The notes under the pieces were generated by a model. That model had not been told where the DNA came from and searched no databases. It saw nothing but the letters and a program-made list of their open reading frames with translations. This document shows, piece by piece, positions 8,295 to 17,698 of a stretch of 19,380 bases of DNA. The translations under genes and the position numbers were made by a program. Numbering within the stretch: the first letter of the stretch is position 1; every line of letters starts with the position of its first letter. This DNA comes from Monosiga brevicollis MX1 (lineage: Eukaryota > Opisthokonta > Choanoflagellata > Craspedida > Salpingoecidae), in the NCBI RefSeq assembly GCF_000002865.3, contig NW_001865082.1, positions 31,817-51,196 of the forward strand, in the 5' to 3' direction.

Positions 8295-9256
8295 GATCTG
8301 CTCGGCTGTCTGTTCAATCTGTGGCTCTCTGCGCACTCCTCACGATGGCTCTGAACTATGGCACTGGTTCAGTCTTGCACTGTGTTTTTGTCTCACACTC
8401 TGACTCTCTCTGGCTCGACACTCACTTACTCTCTCAGTCTCACGCGTCTCTTTGCACAGATGGCTAGTAGTCACTCTGAGGAAGGAGCGCCTTAGGGATC
8501 GTGCCAAGTATTAGTGTTGCAGCTTGGGGCACCAAAATAAACACCGCCACTCACCTGTTCAGACCCTCGAGCACACTGACCCGAGCTTGCAGCGTGAGAG
8601 GTATCGACAAAAGGGGCTTGCGCCCATGGGAAGCTCCGTTTGCGGGTTCGTCACGGTCCAGGCTGATGACATCATGGCTGTAGGTGCAGAAATTACATTG
8701 CTCACACGTGATACATCTGCACATGCAGAATGCTGGATTCCAGGAAATCGTCAGCCGCCTGACGCCACCGTTCGCTCACGGTCAGCATTGGTGTGTCCGT
8801 CATTGTGGTCTCTGCCATCGGCAGCAGAGTGGAAGTTCGCCCAACAATGACGATCGTCTGCGGAATCATGACACACATTCACAAATGTTCATACCATCTC
8901 TTTAACCCAAAGGCGGAAATGAATCGCCGTACGCAACAACGTCAATGTGGTGTGGCACCCCGCCGCTGGTGCGTCAGTAACCACGAGGCATGAACGAACG
9001 CCATTGCCATTGCCATCTTGGATGGATCCGATCTGTGTTTCTTTCAAGCACCAGGCCTGATTGCGATGCCTGTACAACTGTGCAACAAGTTTGGTGGAAA
9101 CGCGGGCTTCTTTTGAAACTAATTACATCCGGGTGGACAGCATGTCACTGTCAAAATCGAATACGGCACAATGGATTGATATTGGTGACATCACAAGCGT
9201 GCCCTCTCACAAGCTCGCCCTCAGGTGCAACTCGTGTTCTGCGCAACTTATTTCTC
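8293..9256. other. Intergenic interval, no supported gene
   Basis: No reading frame longer than about 110 codons, no codon-bias signal and no recognisable domain. The only item noted is a 55-codon ATG-initiated minus-strand frame at 8702-8869 (starts MIPQTIVIVG), listed separately. No RNA gene was recognised. Confidence 0.5.
8702..8869 (-). CDS. Small unassigned ORF (55 residues)
   Basis: Starts at ATG 8869-8867 (MIPQTIVIVGRTSTLLPMAE) and ends at TGA 8704-8702. The composition is protein-like, with an amphipathic C-terminal part (RWRQAADDFLE), but there is no family match I can name and no transcript evidence. It may be a chance frame or an exon fragment. Confidence 0.15.
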   Translation of the reverse strand: MIPQTIVIVGRTSTLLPMAETTMTDTPMLTVSERWRQAADDFLESSILHVQMYHV

Positions 9257-10996
9257 TTAACCCAGAATCGCCGGGTTGCCCAGAACGTACTTCAACGACA
9301 CGCTCTGCGCCGCAACATTGCATTGCACGCAGCAGTAGTCAGATGACATCAATCAGGCACTTTGTCTGACGCCCATGGATATAATGTGACACGACAGATC
9401 GGTCACAAACACTCACTTGCGGTCGCACTCGGCCATCCTCGTAATCATCATCCTTGAATCGCAGCGAATAACTCCTTGATCCACTCAGCTACTCCCCCAT
9501 GCAATGGCGCGTGATCAGCCCACAATACCGTCCTCACTCCCACCCAGGCGACCTCGGGCCCAAGAGGACCACAAGTGCCCCCTTGACAAACCAGATCAGG
9601 CGGAGAGATGACGGTCGCTGGATAGAAGCAGGTTGTTTGCGGATAGAGCGCCAGCACTGGGCAGTCGGTCGGATACAACTACGCGCGACGAAAAAAAAAA
9701 TTAGTTTTTGAGCAATAACAACTTAAAAAAGGCAACAAACAAGACCTGCCGTACAGCATTCAACACGAACCGCATCTGCCGACGCTGGTGGCGGAACCCA
9801 AATGGGCAGTGGTAGTATGTTGGCACGGCTCACAAGCCGCATGCTATTCCGGCCCAACCAGCAAGACCCCCCAACAATCAGGCAGCATGCCCCTGTCCTC
9901 CCCTCCTCTTCTGCTTCTCTCGTCAACCTTTGTTCCCACTCTGCCGAGTACTTACGTCTGAATCTCCGTGTCCTCAATCAAGTCCTCCACAAGATACTCA
10001 TCCGATTCCGAGTGTGGCCCAGCCACAATGGACAAGATCCAATTTTGGCCCATGAGCGCTGCCACCTACAAATGTGGCCACCCATGAACCACCAGCAAAT
10101 GGCGCACAGCCCCCGTTCGGTCCCGCTCGGTCCCGCTCCTTCCCATTGGATAGTAATGTATCAATGCATTGTGGATGGCTCGCCCACCTCGAGCCCCGTG
10201 GGGAGCGTCGCATTCTTGGGCCATGGCGATGCCCCACACAAGGGAGGCAGCCTGCGAGTCACCGAGCCCATGATAAAACAGAATATATCAGCAACACAAT
10301 CGGCCAGGCCTTCGATGCAGCTGCGCGCACATAAGGACGTACACATAAGGGTCAGCCCATGGAATTAGAGTCTGTTCCAGCGAATTGATCAACGCAGCAG
10401 TCCGCGCGGAGGTAGATGATTTGATAAAGGGATTGGCCTCGGCCTCCCGCTTCTTGATGAGGGCAGAGACAATGCGCTTGGCCGCCAACAGGCTCCTGCC
10501 AAAGACCGCCACTCTCTTGTTGAGCGCCGCTTGACCCTTCTCAGCTGGAGATGGTGGCTGCAAGGAACATCAAGCAAGGAACATCAAGCAAGCAAATGGC
10601 CGGCGTACTGACTTTTCCTGTTGGATGAGTGCCCCCGCCAGAGGCAGAATGTGGTTGCAGGCGCTCGTGCACGCTTTACTATCTTTTTCTGCCAACAACA
10701 AGGTCCCGTCGACCGAATGCATGAGAAGAGCAGGCAGGGTCGTGCCACCTTGCTGCAGACACATCATATACATGGGAAAAAAACCCCCTCCTCCGGGGGC
10801 TGTCCGGCCTGTCCGGCAGTCGGACAATCTTGCTCAAAGAATAAAATAAATAAATAATAAAAGAGAACACTCGACAGGATCCCAGCATGATCTTACCAGC
10901 GTTGGCGTGGAGAGTTTGAATAGTCTGCTTCACAGACTCGCGGCTGCGAGTGGCGGCCGCATACCCCTCCATCGCGAGCTGGAGCTTGTCTGTCAT
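9257..10996 (-). CDS. SGF29: SGF29, SAGA-associated tandem-Tudor H3K4me3 reader
   Basis: Nine-exon model, 5' to 3': 10996-10897, 10748-10609, 10557-10343, 10251-10188, 10065-9956, 9843-9771, 9678-9592, 9488-9417, 9304-9257. The total is 909 nt, 302 residues (the human protein is 293). SGF29 sits in the SAGA histone acetyltransferase module and binds di/trimethylated H3K4. The N-terminal half is helical (for example LLLAEKDSKACTSACNHI). PPLCGASP (about 152-159) is the conserved pre-Tudor motif. Tudor 1 has QNWILSIV and EYLVEDLIED. LVSRANILPLPIW links to Tudor 2, where CPVLALYPQTTCFYPATV is almost identical to the animal protein and SYSLRFKDDDYEDG follows. The CDS ends with KYVLGNPAILG and TAA at 9259-9257. 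The aromatic residues of the methyl-lysine pocket (Tyr in LALYPQT, Tyr in TCFY, Phe in LRFKD) are retained. Confidence 0.94.
10558..10608 (-). other. 51-bp SGF29 intron carrying a tandem duplication
   Basis: The intron between exons 2 and 3 (GTACGC...TTGCAG) is only 51 bp and contains two copies of a 16-base unit, plus-strand CAAGGAACATCAAGCA, at 10561-10592. It lies next to the acceptor, so copy-number change would alter the branch-point to acceptor distance. An acceptor 18 nt further in (after GCTGAG) would also keep frame and give 69 bp. Confidence 0.6.
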
Positions 10997-11150
10997 GCCT
11001 GCCGGTCCAGCGCCTTTTCCCTCGCCAATCAATGATGTAGCTTAAAAATACTCGCACACATGCACAGCCCGCGTGACGAACCAGCCAACGCTTGTCTGGT
11101 CCCACCTCGGCCAATTCATCCAGAGCCAGACGCTTCCTTCCATGAAGCGT

Positions 11151-11191
<41 letters not shown>

Positions 11192-11657
11192 TCAGGGTCG
11201 AGAACTTTGCCGTTGCACACTCGAACGTCTAGTCAAATTTGGAGAATGTGAAATCAAATTCCAAGGGTATGCACTGTTGTAACTGACGACTCTGGCGGGT
11301 AATATTTTAGTGCTAAACAGGTGTTGTGGCGCATGCCCGCTTGGCAACGAACGAATGGCGGAGATGCCGCCCCGTGCAGCTCCTCGCCGTGTCTGGCCTA
11401 ACCCCTTTTGAGTCCTGGATGTGATGTTGTTTAAAGAAATGCTGGTGAAGGGTGACTCCTTCTAAAGGTGTCAACGTCCAGCCACAGCCAACCTCAATGG
11501 AGGTGTGACTTGCAGCCTGGCTCACGCTCCGCTGCGCTTTTTAGCAGGCCCGGAGCACGCGCGAGGCGCTTGGGAGCACCCTGGAGGAGTCGCGACACCC
11601 TTCATCTGGGCATAGAAGTCTCACATGCTGCTTGCGCCATTGGCCTAAATAAGCCTG
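10997..11657. promoter_or_regulatory. Divergent interval between SGF29 and the LRR/EF-hand gene
   Basis: About 660 bp separate the SGF29 start ATG (minus) from the proposed LRR gene start ATG (plus), so both promoters should lie here. The interval contains the (GCC)13 tract and a TAAATA box-like string at 11646-11651, only 7 bp upstream of the LRR gene ATG. No clear TATA box at a usual distance was seen. Confidence 0.5.
11152..11190. repeat. (CCG)13 trinucleotide repeat
   Basis: Thirteen CCG units in the divergent interval. In one plus-strand frame an ATG at 11142 gives MKRT followed by about 13 Ala and 28 further codons. In the other frame it encodes poly-Arg. No evidence supports translation; the A-tract frame ends in TAA at 11280-11282. 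Confidence 0.9.
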
Positions 11658-14600
11658 ATGGCTGACGTGAGGCGCTGCATCCGCTCACCTCTGTGTCCAC
11701 CCTCTTGCTGTCCCAGGCTTCCCTCATCGCCTGCTGTGGATTGATGTTGGACTGGGCTCAACTGGGCTCAACTGAAAAAAATAGGTGGCAGCCGTACCGC
11801 CCGAGGACGTGGCGCTTGGCCCCAGTATCAGCGAAGAGCCAGAGGCCCAAGAAGTTGTGGACAATGTACCCGTGGCCGAGGATGAGGAACTCGCTTCAAC
11901 TCGTGAAGATGAGTATCTAGAGGGCTTTGATGCCGATGTAACGGTCATCGCCGAGGAAGATGAGGACGAGGCGCTCGACGTGAGCTGTGAGAAAGAGACA
12001 GCCGGTCCCGTTGAAGAGCATCTCGAAGACCTGTTTGGTCCGTCCAAATGCGTTCTGAAAGGCTTGCATCCGCCCAGCAAGCGACATTTGACCTAAAGCG
12101 CAATCCTAACAGTAGACATGTGTGCATAGGGGATGAGACGACTGAAGTACACCCGTCCGTGGCGGCAGCTGCCGCCGCGCTGGCTGCCCATCAACTGGCG
12201 GAGGAGCAAGCCGAGGTAGTGACAGAGGACGACCACCTCAGCGTGGTCAGCCTCGACTTTCACGACGAATACTGCGAAACGGAACTTGAACTTGAATGTA
12301 CGCCACTAGCTCTGCAGCACTTGTGACGCGCGCAGAACTGCACGGTCTCACGCTCAAAATGCCCGAATGTCAATCTGCTGACTTTCAGACTCGGACGCAG
12401 ACACATACGACGACGATGATCCTCGCGAAGCCTACGAACACTTTTGTCGCACGGTACTGCCCGCCCTTGCCCCTACATGCTCGCACACACCCGGGCAACA
12501 CTGAGGCTGCGACTTTCAAAAGCGTCCTTTTGCTGAAACTCAAGCTTGCCGTTGCGACTACCCCTCGCCTCAAATAAAACAATCAGCACGATATTCCTCC
12601 ACTTCGCGTGTACACGGACCAGTGCCAGGAGCCGTGCATTCGACTACACTACGTCCCCGTCAATCTGCTCCAGGCCCAGGGTTTGGCCGCAGCGTTTGCC
12701 GTGGCTCACTCCCTGACCGCCCTTGACCTGCAAGATTGCCAACTCAAGGATGCAGGTCTTTCCGCCATTCTGCACGCCCTTCAAGATCACAACGCTCTCT
12801 GCTACCTTGTATGTCCGATCCCGCATGGCGCAAGCTACCAATCACAATTTTGTTCCTGTATTTTTCCCGATGCCGCCGTTGGGTTTTCGTGGGCCATGCT
12901 TTGAGGCTTTGCGGCTTTTTGGTTTTTGCTCTTTTTCTGATTCTCTCTCCTCTCTCACGCATTCCAATTTCTGACCGCCGTGCAACTTAAAATAGGACAT
13001 TTCGTGGAACTCAATTCGATCCGGCGCCGTCAGTGCACTCACCGACCTGCTGGCCAGCAGAGCCAGCCTGCAGACCTTGAAGATTGCCGGTGCGGACCCT
13101 TCATCTCACAACCTAGCTGGCACCCGCACGCTATCGTCACTTGATTGGAGCATCGCCTGACGCGACTTGGTCTCATAGGTTGTGGCCTGAACGATGCTCA
13201 CATTGAAAGCCTGGCTGAGCCATTGTCCGACCATTCATCGTGCGTTCCGAAGATGTTTGCTCAAAAGCATGACATTCTTGATCTTCTCGATGAGATCTGT
13301 TGCCTTACCGAAAGTGAATCTGATGTATAGACTGCGCCACCTCGACTTGAGCAACAACCAGTTTGGCGATCACTGTGGCGTCAGTCCCCGTTTTTACTGT
13401 TTTGTTTGTTTTTGGTTTTATGTCTTTGTTGTTGGTGTTGGTGGTGGTGGTGTTGTTGCTGTTGTTGCTGTTTTTGTTCATTCGGACTCGTGCATGTGCG
13501 AATGCCCACCCCACCTCACCTCACCAGTGCCTTTGCTTGGATTGGAACCATGCCCTTTTGACTTACAACCCGGGTAGAAAGCGCTTGCCCAGATTACCAA
13601 CTCGGACCTCGTGTATCTGGACCTGTCCTGGAATCAATTGCGTGATCGCACCGCCATTGAGACGGTTCACTCGCTTCGTAACAGCGTCACGCTCAAAGTG
13701 GTCAAGGTACAGCATTGAATTTTATATTCCCGTTTGACTGTCTTGGCCCATCCTCGCTCTCGCTCATGTCTTGGTCGCCTCTCCTTTTCAGTTGGACTGG
13801 AATGGCCTTGCTGATAGTGGAGGCCTGGCTGTAGCAGATTGCGTGCGCAACAACTCGTGCGTACTACTGCTGACCGCCTCGCCCATGGCTTCATCTTGTT
13901 TAGCGCCCAGCACAATCTTGCTCTCCCAGCTCTTCTTGCCGTGTGTTTTTCACATGTTCATCCAATCTTACGGCTTGGATTTACCGCGCTGCGTAGCACC
14001 ATAGAGGAGCTCTCCGTGCGCGCCAATCGTATCTCGCGCGATGCCGCCGACGCAATTGCCAGTGTCCTCAAGAGCAACACATCTTTGCACCGGCTGGATC
14101 TTTCCCTCAATCCGATCAACCTCAACGTGGTGGATACCCTTTTCGCTTCGATGAAGACAAATCGCAACTTGCAGTCTGTTTTGCTGGAGAAAGTTCCCAT
14201 CTCATTCGAGGTCGGTCGATTTGGCGTGTCAATTGGCACTCACATGCTTTCTTTGCCTACAACCCCGACAACGAGCGCACGGCTCCTTATTCTCCTCGCA
14301 CTACTTTGTCCTCTCCACAGCTTCGAGCTCAGCTGAAGAAAATGGTCACGCCTTCTGAAAAACTATCCTCGCTGCGCAACGAACTTGTTCGTCAGCCTCA
14401 AAGTACCTACCCTCGGTCCTTGGGACCCTACCAACCAGTTCACCATGTCTTGCGTACTTTCTTTGCTCTCTGTCTGCTCTGTTTTGTTGGCGCCTGCCTA
14501 GGCCACTAGCGAGGCAGAAAACATCAAGCTACATCAGGAGCAATGCTGCCTCAAACATTGGACGGCCTTGGAAAAGTCGCTGGAAGACCTGGGTAGCTCT

Positions 14601-17316
14601 AAAAGTACGTATCCCCCAAATGACATTGCAGATGCATGCAAGCCTTCTGCGCTTTTGGTCGTAAAATCTCAGTTGCATTGCTTTTTGGCCGACTAGATGA
14701 GCTGCGCTCGGCCGTAGTGCAACTCCTGCAGCAATGCGTTCAGTCTGTGCGCTTATCCCACTCCGCCACCGAGGCCACTGCAGCTCACAAAGAAGGTTTG
14801 CGGGCTCTTTTTGCACACCACCAAACCGCTTTATGGCTTCTGGCTTGCAAAACTGCCCGTCAGGCTGACCTACTCCATTGCTTGACATGCCTTCTTGCCT
14901 CCATCCTGCCTCAGCTGAGGAGCTATGGCAAGGACTGCTCAATCTTCTTGAGGTACGGTGTGATGTTGGGAATAATGTCTTGATTTTGACCATCATCGCC
15001 CTCTCCGCGACCAATCCCTCATGCCGGTTTGATGCCTTGGCCTCCTCCCTTGTCGCATCGATATATCGACATTGTCGTAGCAATTGCCGACCGGCACTGC
15101 CGGTGAGTTTGGTTCCAGTCAACCCTTCCTTTCCCTTCCCCCAGGCGGCTCGTCTGCTTGTCAACCCGAATCTTATTGGCCCTGTTTCTCTCTCTTTTCC
15201 ATCAAAATGTTTCTTTTTCTTTTACAGTCCGAGACTTTTGTAAACTGCAACGCAAGATGGATCCTCTCGCGACCGCGTCCTCCGTGAAGCTTTTGCAACC
15301 ACGTCTACAAAGCTTGGCACGGGCTGCTGAGCGCGAAGCGGCTCAAAAAGCATACCGACGGCCCGAGACGTTTGGCACCATGCCTGAAAAGACTGTGGTG
15401 CAGGAGGATTTGAGCGAGCAAGATGAGCTGCATGACCTTGTTGAGCACGGCGTCGAGGTTTGTTGCAGACCTGTCATTGGCTCAATTGGAAGTGAACGTC
15501 ACTCGTCGATGGTGCTCATGCGTGCTGGGCTGAGGCGCATTACAGCTTGCCAAACAACACGAGGCTGGTCTTGCGCTCTGGTTCGCCTCCATGGCGTACG
15601 TTCAGGCAGGTACTGTGAACCACCAAGCACAAGCCGCCGACATTGAGGCGAAAGAAACCTATGCCTCGGCCATGGGTCTCTCCCTTGAGGATGATGTGGT
15701 GGCACTCCCCGAAGGCACCCGTAAGTGCGCGTTATGGGAAGTGACAAACGGCAATAGGCGTCACTCAGCTTTGGCAGGTTGAGACGCAGCTGCTGGCTTG
15801 GCAAGACTCATGAAGCCCTTGTCTTGCTTTCACATAGATGAGCTTTCGGCTTGCATCTTGGCTGTGGAGGCCGTGCAGCGGGCTGTTGAGGAACACGTCC
15901 GATCACGCAGCCTCGAGGATGATTCGCAGGCCCTGCAGACCTTGGTTCGGAAATGCCTCATAGGTGGGTGTGACGACCGCGTGCTGGCTTTGCGGGCCAG
16001 TAGGGGCGTGGCCGAAGGCTCTCACCTCGCCATCTTGTGCGATGCCTCGCTTATGATTAGACCACGCCCATGGACAGCTGAATGTGGAGGAGCTGACATC
16101 CATCCTCGTGGCGTTGGGAAAAGCACGTTACCGGGCCAACCACGCCGGCAGTATGTATTGTTCTCGAGACCAGCCGCTCTGTTATCGTCATGGATGACAG
16201 TGCGAGCAAGCCGAAGAGTGTAGTGCAGTACTGATGCGAACCATCCTGCGTAGAGCAATATGTGCAAAACGTTGAGCAGCGCGTCCGAACCATGAGCGAC
16301 AAAGTCGTGCAGCTTCGAAATGATGTTGGTTTCGCTCAACCGTCCCATGCTTGTTTTCGCGGCCCGGCAAGCCTCGCGTTTGAATACATATTGTGCTTGA
16401 AGTGCCATTTCTTCGCCCCGAGCAGGCCTGAAAGGACTCACCTTTGGCATCTTGCCACACACCCGTGTCCAACAGGCCGATGAAACACTTGAAGCGGACA
16501 TGGATGAAGGCCTGCGACCCGACCTGGAGGTCGTCGTCGACGATCACACTGGCGGCGACTTTGTGGGCAAGGATCCTTGGCGGGTAGTTGAGGAATTCAT
16601 CGAGCGACACAAGGTTGGGCATTAATTGCTTCCCGCAACCATGCTTGAGGCGCGGCTCTGGGGCGCAGGCACTGTCGCGATGCTCCAATATACACGTGCG
16701 ATGCCCGCGCTCTTTGGCTTTCCTGACTGGCTACCCCGTGCTTGGGTGCGTGTAGTTGCGTCTAGCCGACCTGTTTCGGCGCTTTGACAAGGACGGCAAC
16801 GGCACGCTTTCGCCAACCGAAATCCGCCAGGGCATTGCAGTGCGTGAGCATGCGACAAATGGACTGCTCGATGTGCACAAAGATGTCTTCACGCTCATAC
16901 ATGTTGCCTGTTCACTGGACTTGCTCTTGTGCATGATCTAGGAGAGTGGCATGCAGCTAGCTCCGGAACAGATTGAGGACATGATTGAGGAATTGGACCG
17001 TGATGGTGATGGAAATGTAGACTACCGCGAGATGGATGTCACGCGCCGCATTCGCAAGACTAAAATGGCCAACGAATTTTATCAGGTATGATGTGATACC
17101 CACGCTGACTCGCGCGAACAGATATCGAGCAGCACCTCACCGGGTGTGCCCTGTGGCCACCTCGCGCCGCGAGCACAGAAGGTTGGCAAGCTGCAAGCTA
17201 CCCCTTTTGGTGATAATTCTGTAGTACAAGATATTATGAAGACAATGGCCTCGGACATCGTGGGCGTGACGGGCGGCGGTATCCATCTGCGCCGCAGGTC
17301 CTCTGTAGCCAGCTAG
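11658..17316 (+). CDS. LRR (ribonuclease-inhibitor type) - coiled-coil - EF-hand protein
   Basis: Model of 25 exons: 11658-11666, 11785-12037, 12130-12297, 12389-12453, 12587-12808, 12996-13089, 13179-13239, 13331-13379, 13578-13706, 13792-13856, 13997-14210, 14321-14386, 14502-14604, 14697-14795, 14915-14952, 15081-15102, 15228-15457, 15546-15720, 15838-15963, 16061-16150, 16254-16324, 16476-16613, 16756-16839, 16942-17085, 17179-17316. Sum 2853 nt, about 950 residues, all phases consistent. The N-terminus is acidic (residues 1-165), LRRs span about 190-445, a charged helical/coiled-coil region about 445-830, and EF-hands about 830-890. It is likely a cytosolic Ca2+-responsive scaffold, possibly ciliary, by inference from LRR/EF-hand architecture. 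Less certain parts are exon 1 (MAD), the 14386/14502 junction and the last intron, where a 36-bp alternative (acceptor 17121) is also in frame. LRRC74-type proteins share the LRR class, but I do not assign a symbol. Confidence 0.88.
12587..14210 (+). other. Leucine-rich repeat region, about eight RI-type repeats
   Basis: After splicing, 28-residue-type repeats follow each other: SLTALDLQDCQLKDAGLSAI, CYLDISWNSIRSGAVSAL, LQTLKIAGCGLNDAHIESL, LRHLDLSNNQFGDHCGKAL, LVYLDLSWNQLRDRTAIETV, LKVVKLDWNGLADSGGLAVA, IEELSVRANRISRDAADAIA and LHRLDLSLNPINLNVVDTLF. Introns at 13090-13178, 13240-13330, 13380-13577 and 13857-13996 fall in or between repeats, and each join restores the L-x-x-L-x-L-x-x-N/C-x-L frame. 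The ribonuclease-inhibitor LRR class forms a curved protein-binding surface. Confidence 0.92.
14502..16613 (+). other. Helical/coiled-coil central region of the LRR/EF-hand protein
   Basis: Exons 13-22 code for charged, Leu/Ala/Glu/Gln-rich segments such as ALEKSLEDLGSSK, LRSAVVQLLQQCVQSVRLS, RLQSLARAAEREAAQKAY, AVEAVQRAVEEHVRSRSLED and QNVEQRVRTMSDKVVQLRND. Exon 16061-16150 encodes DHAHGQLNVEELTSILVALG, an EF-hand-like helix-loop-helix whose loop lacks most Ca2+ ligands. The region contains a 22-nt microexon (15081-15102). There is no enzyme motif. Confidence 0.7.
16756..17085 (+). other. C-terminal EF-hand pair
   Basis: Exon 16756-16839 gives the canonical loop DKDGNGTLSPTE (residues 840-851). 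Exon 16942-17085 gives DRDGDGNVDYRE (876-887). Both have Asp at positions 1 and 3, Asn or Asp at 5, Gly at 6 and Glu at 12, so both should bind Ca2+. The intron at 16840-16941 separates the two hands exactly, ending one helix and starting the next. Confidence 0.95.
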
Positions 17317-17346
17317 CAGATGGATTATATTCAGCTAGCAGATGAA
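17309..17346 (+). repeat. Direct repeat at the LRR gene stop codon
   Basis: The string CAGCTAGCAGATG occurs at the stop codon (17310-17322) and again about 22 bp downstream (17332-17344). The first copy contains the TAG stop. It is a short tandem duplication of the CDS end into the 3' UTR. Confidence 0.7.
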
Positions 17347-17351
17347 CTCTC

Positions 17352-17357
17352 TTTATT
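17352..17357 (-). terminator. Candidate poly(A) signal for the TM-SH3 gene
   Basis: AATAAA on the minus strand, about 342 bp after the TM-SH3 stop codon and only about 36 bp from the LRR gene stop codon on the other strand. Confidence 0.45.
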
Positions 17358-17657
17358 CTGCTTGTTCTGGAACTTCTCATCCGCCGTATGCAAGCCCTAA
17401 CCGAATCTTCTTAGCTGTATTGTCATGAGTGAGAGTGCACCTGTCGTCCAATGGTGTCAATGCCGAGGAAAGGTGCAAGTCACGCGCTTGCTTGATGTCG
17501 CAACCCTGATGGCTTCCTTCGCGCCGAGTATCACGACTGGTGAATCGATTTGCTTTGAAAATTTCACACCCAACCTGAGGGGAAAAAAATCTTGCTTTGG
17601 ACATTTTATCCACATGCCAACGCTGCCCAGCATGACTTTTGCAAATATACTTTTTCA

Positions 17658-17663
17658 AATAAA
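17658..17663 (+). terminator. Candidate poly(A) signal for the LRR/EF-hand gene
   Basis: AATAAA on the plus strand, about 342 bp after the LRR gene stop codon and 36 bp from the opposing gene's stop codon. Confidence 0.45.
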
Positions 17664-17698
17664 GCCTAGTCGTCGAGGTCTGGCACGTGGTGCCCGGA

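Larger units (their letters stand above)
17317..17698. other. Convergent 3' region between the LRR/EF-hand and TM-SH3 genes
   Basis: 382 bp between two convergent stop codons, with no coding frame of its own. A plus-strand AATAAA lies at 17658-17663 and a minus-strand AATAAA (TTTATT on plus) at 17352-17357. If both are used, each 3' UTR runs through the other for about 300 bp. Confidence 0.6.

Noticed and set aside
8105-8403. Several reading frames through the GT repeat encoding long Val-Cys or Thr-His runs
   Set aside because: They exist only because a dinucleotide repeat has no stops; there is no codon bias or domain outside the repeat.
6325-9256. A transposon or CRISPR-like element in the gene-poor interval
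   Set aside because: No terminal inverted repeats, transposase motif, or regularly spaced repeats were found; only microsatellites.
9061-9369. A plus-strand 102-codon frame with a C-x-x-C (LRCNSCSAQL), considered as a zinc ribbon
   Set aside because: It overlaps the last SGF29 exon on the other strand, starts at TTG and has only one Cys pair.
11142-11282. The MKRT-polyAla frame as first exon of the LRR/EF-hand gene
   Set aside because: Its only good donor (GTATGC) leaves phase 2, while the next exon at 11785 needs phase 0; the ATG at 11658 with GTGAGG fits instead.
14529-15164. A 211-codon minus-strand frame
   Set aside because: It crosses plus-strand exons and introns of the LRR/EF-hand gene that join in perfect phase, and has no family motif.
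16022-16688. Minus-strand frames of 159 and 166 codons
   Set aside because: They overlap confirmed plus-strand exons leading into the EF-hands; no domain content.
17086-17121. A 36-bp last intron in the LRR/EF-hand gene
   Set aside because: In frame but much shorter than other introns. The acceptor at 17178 gives 93 bp in the same frame and is preferred; not fully excluded.
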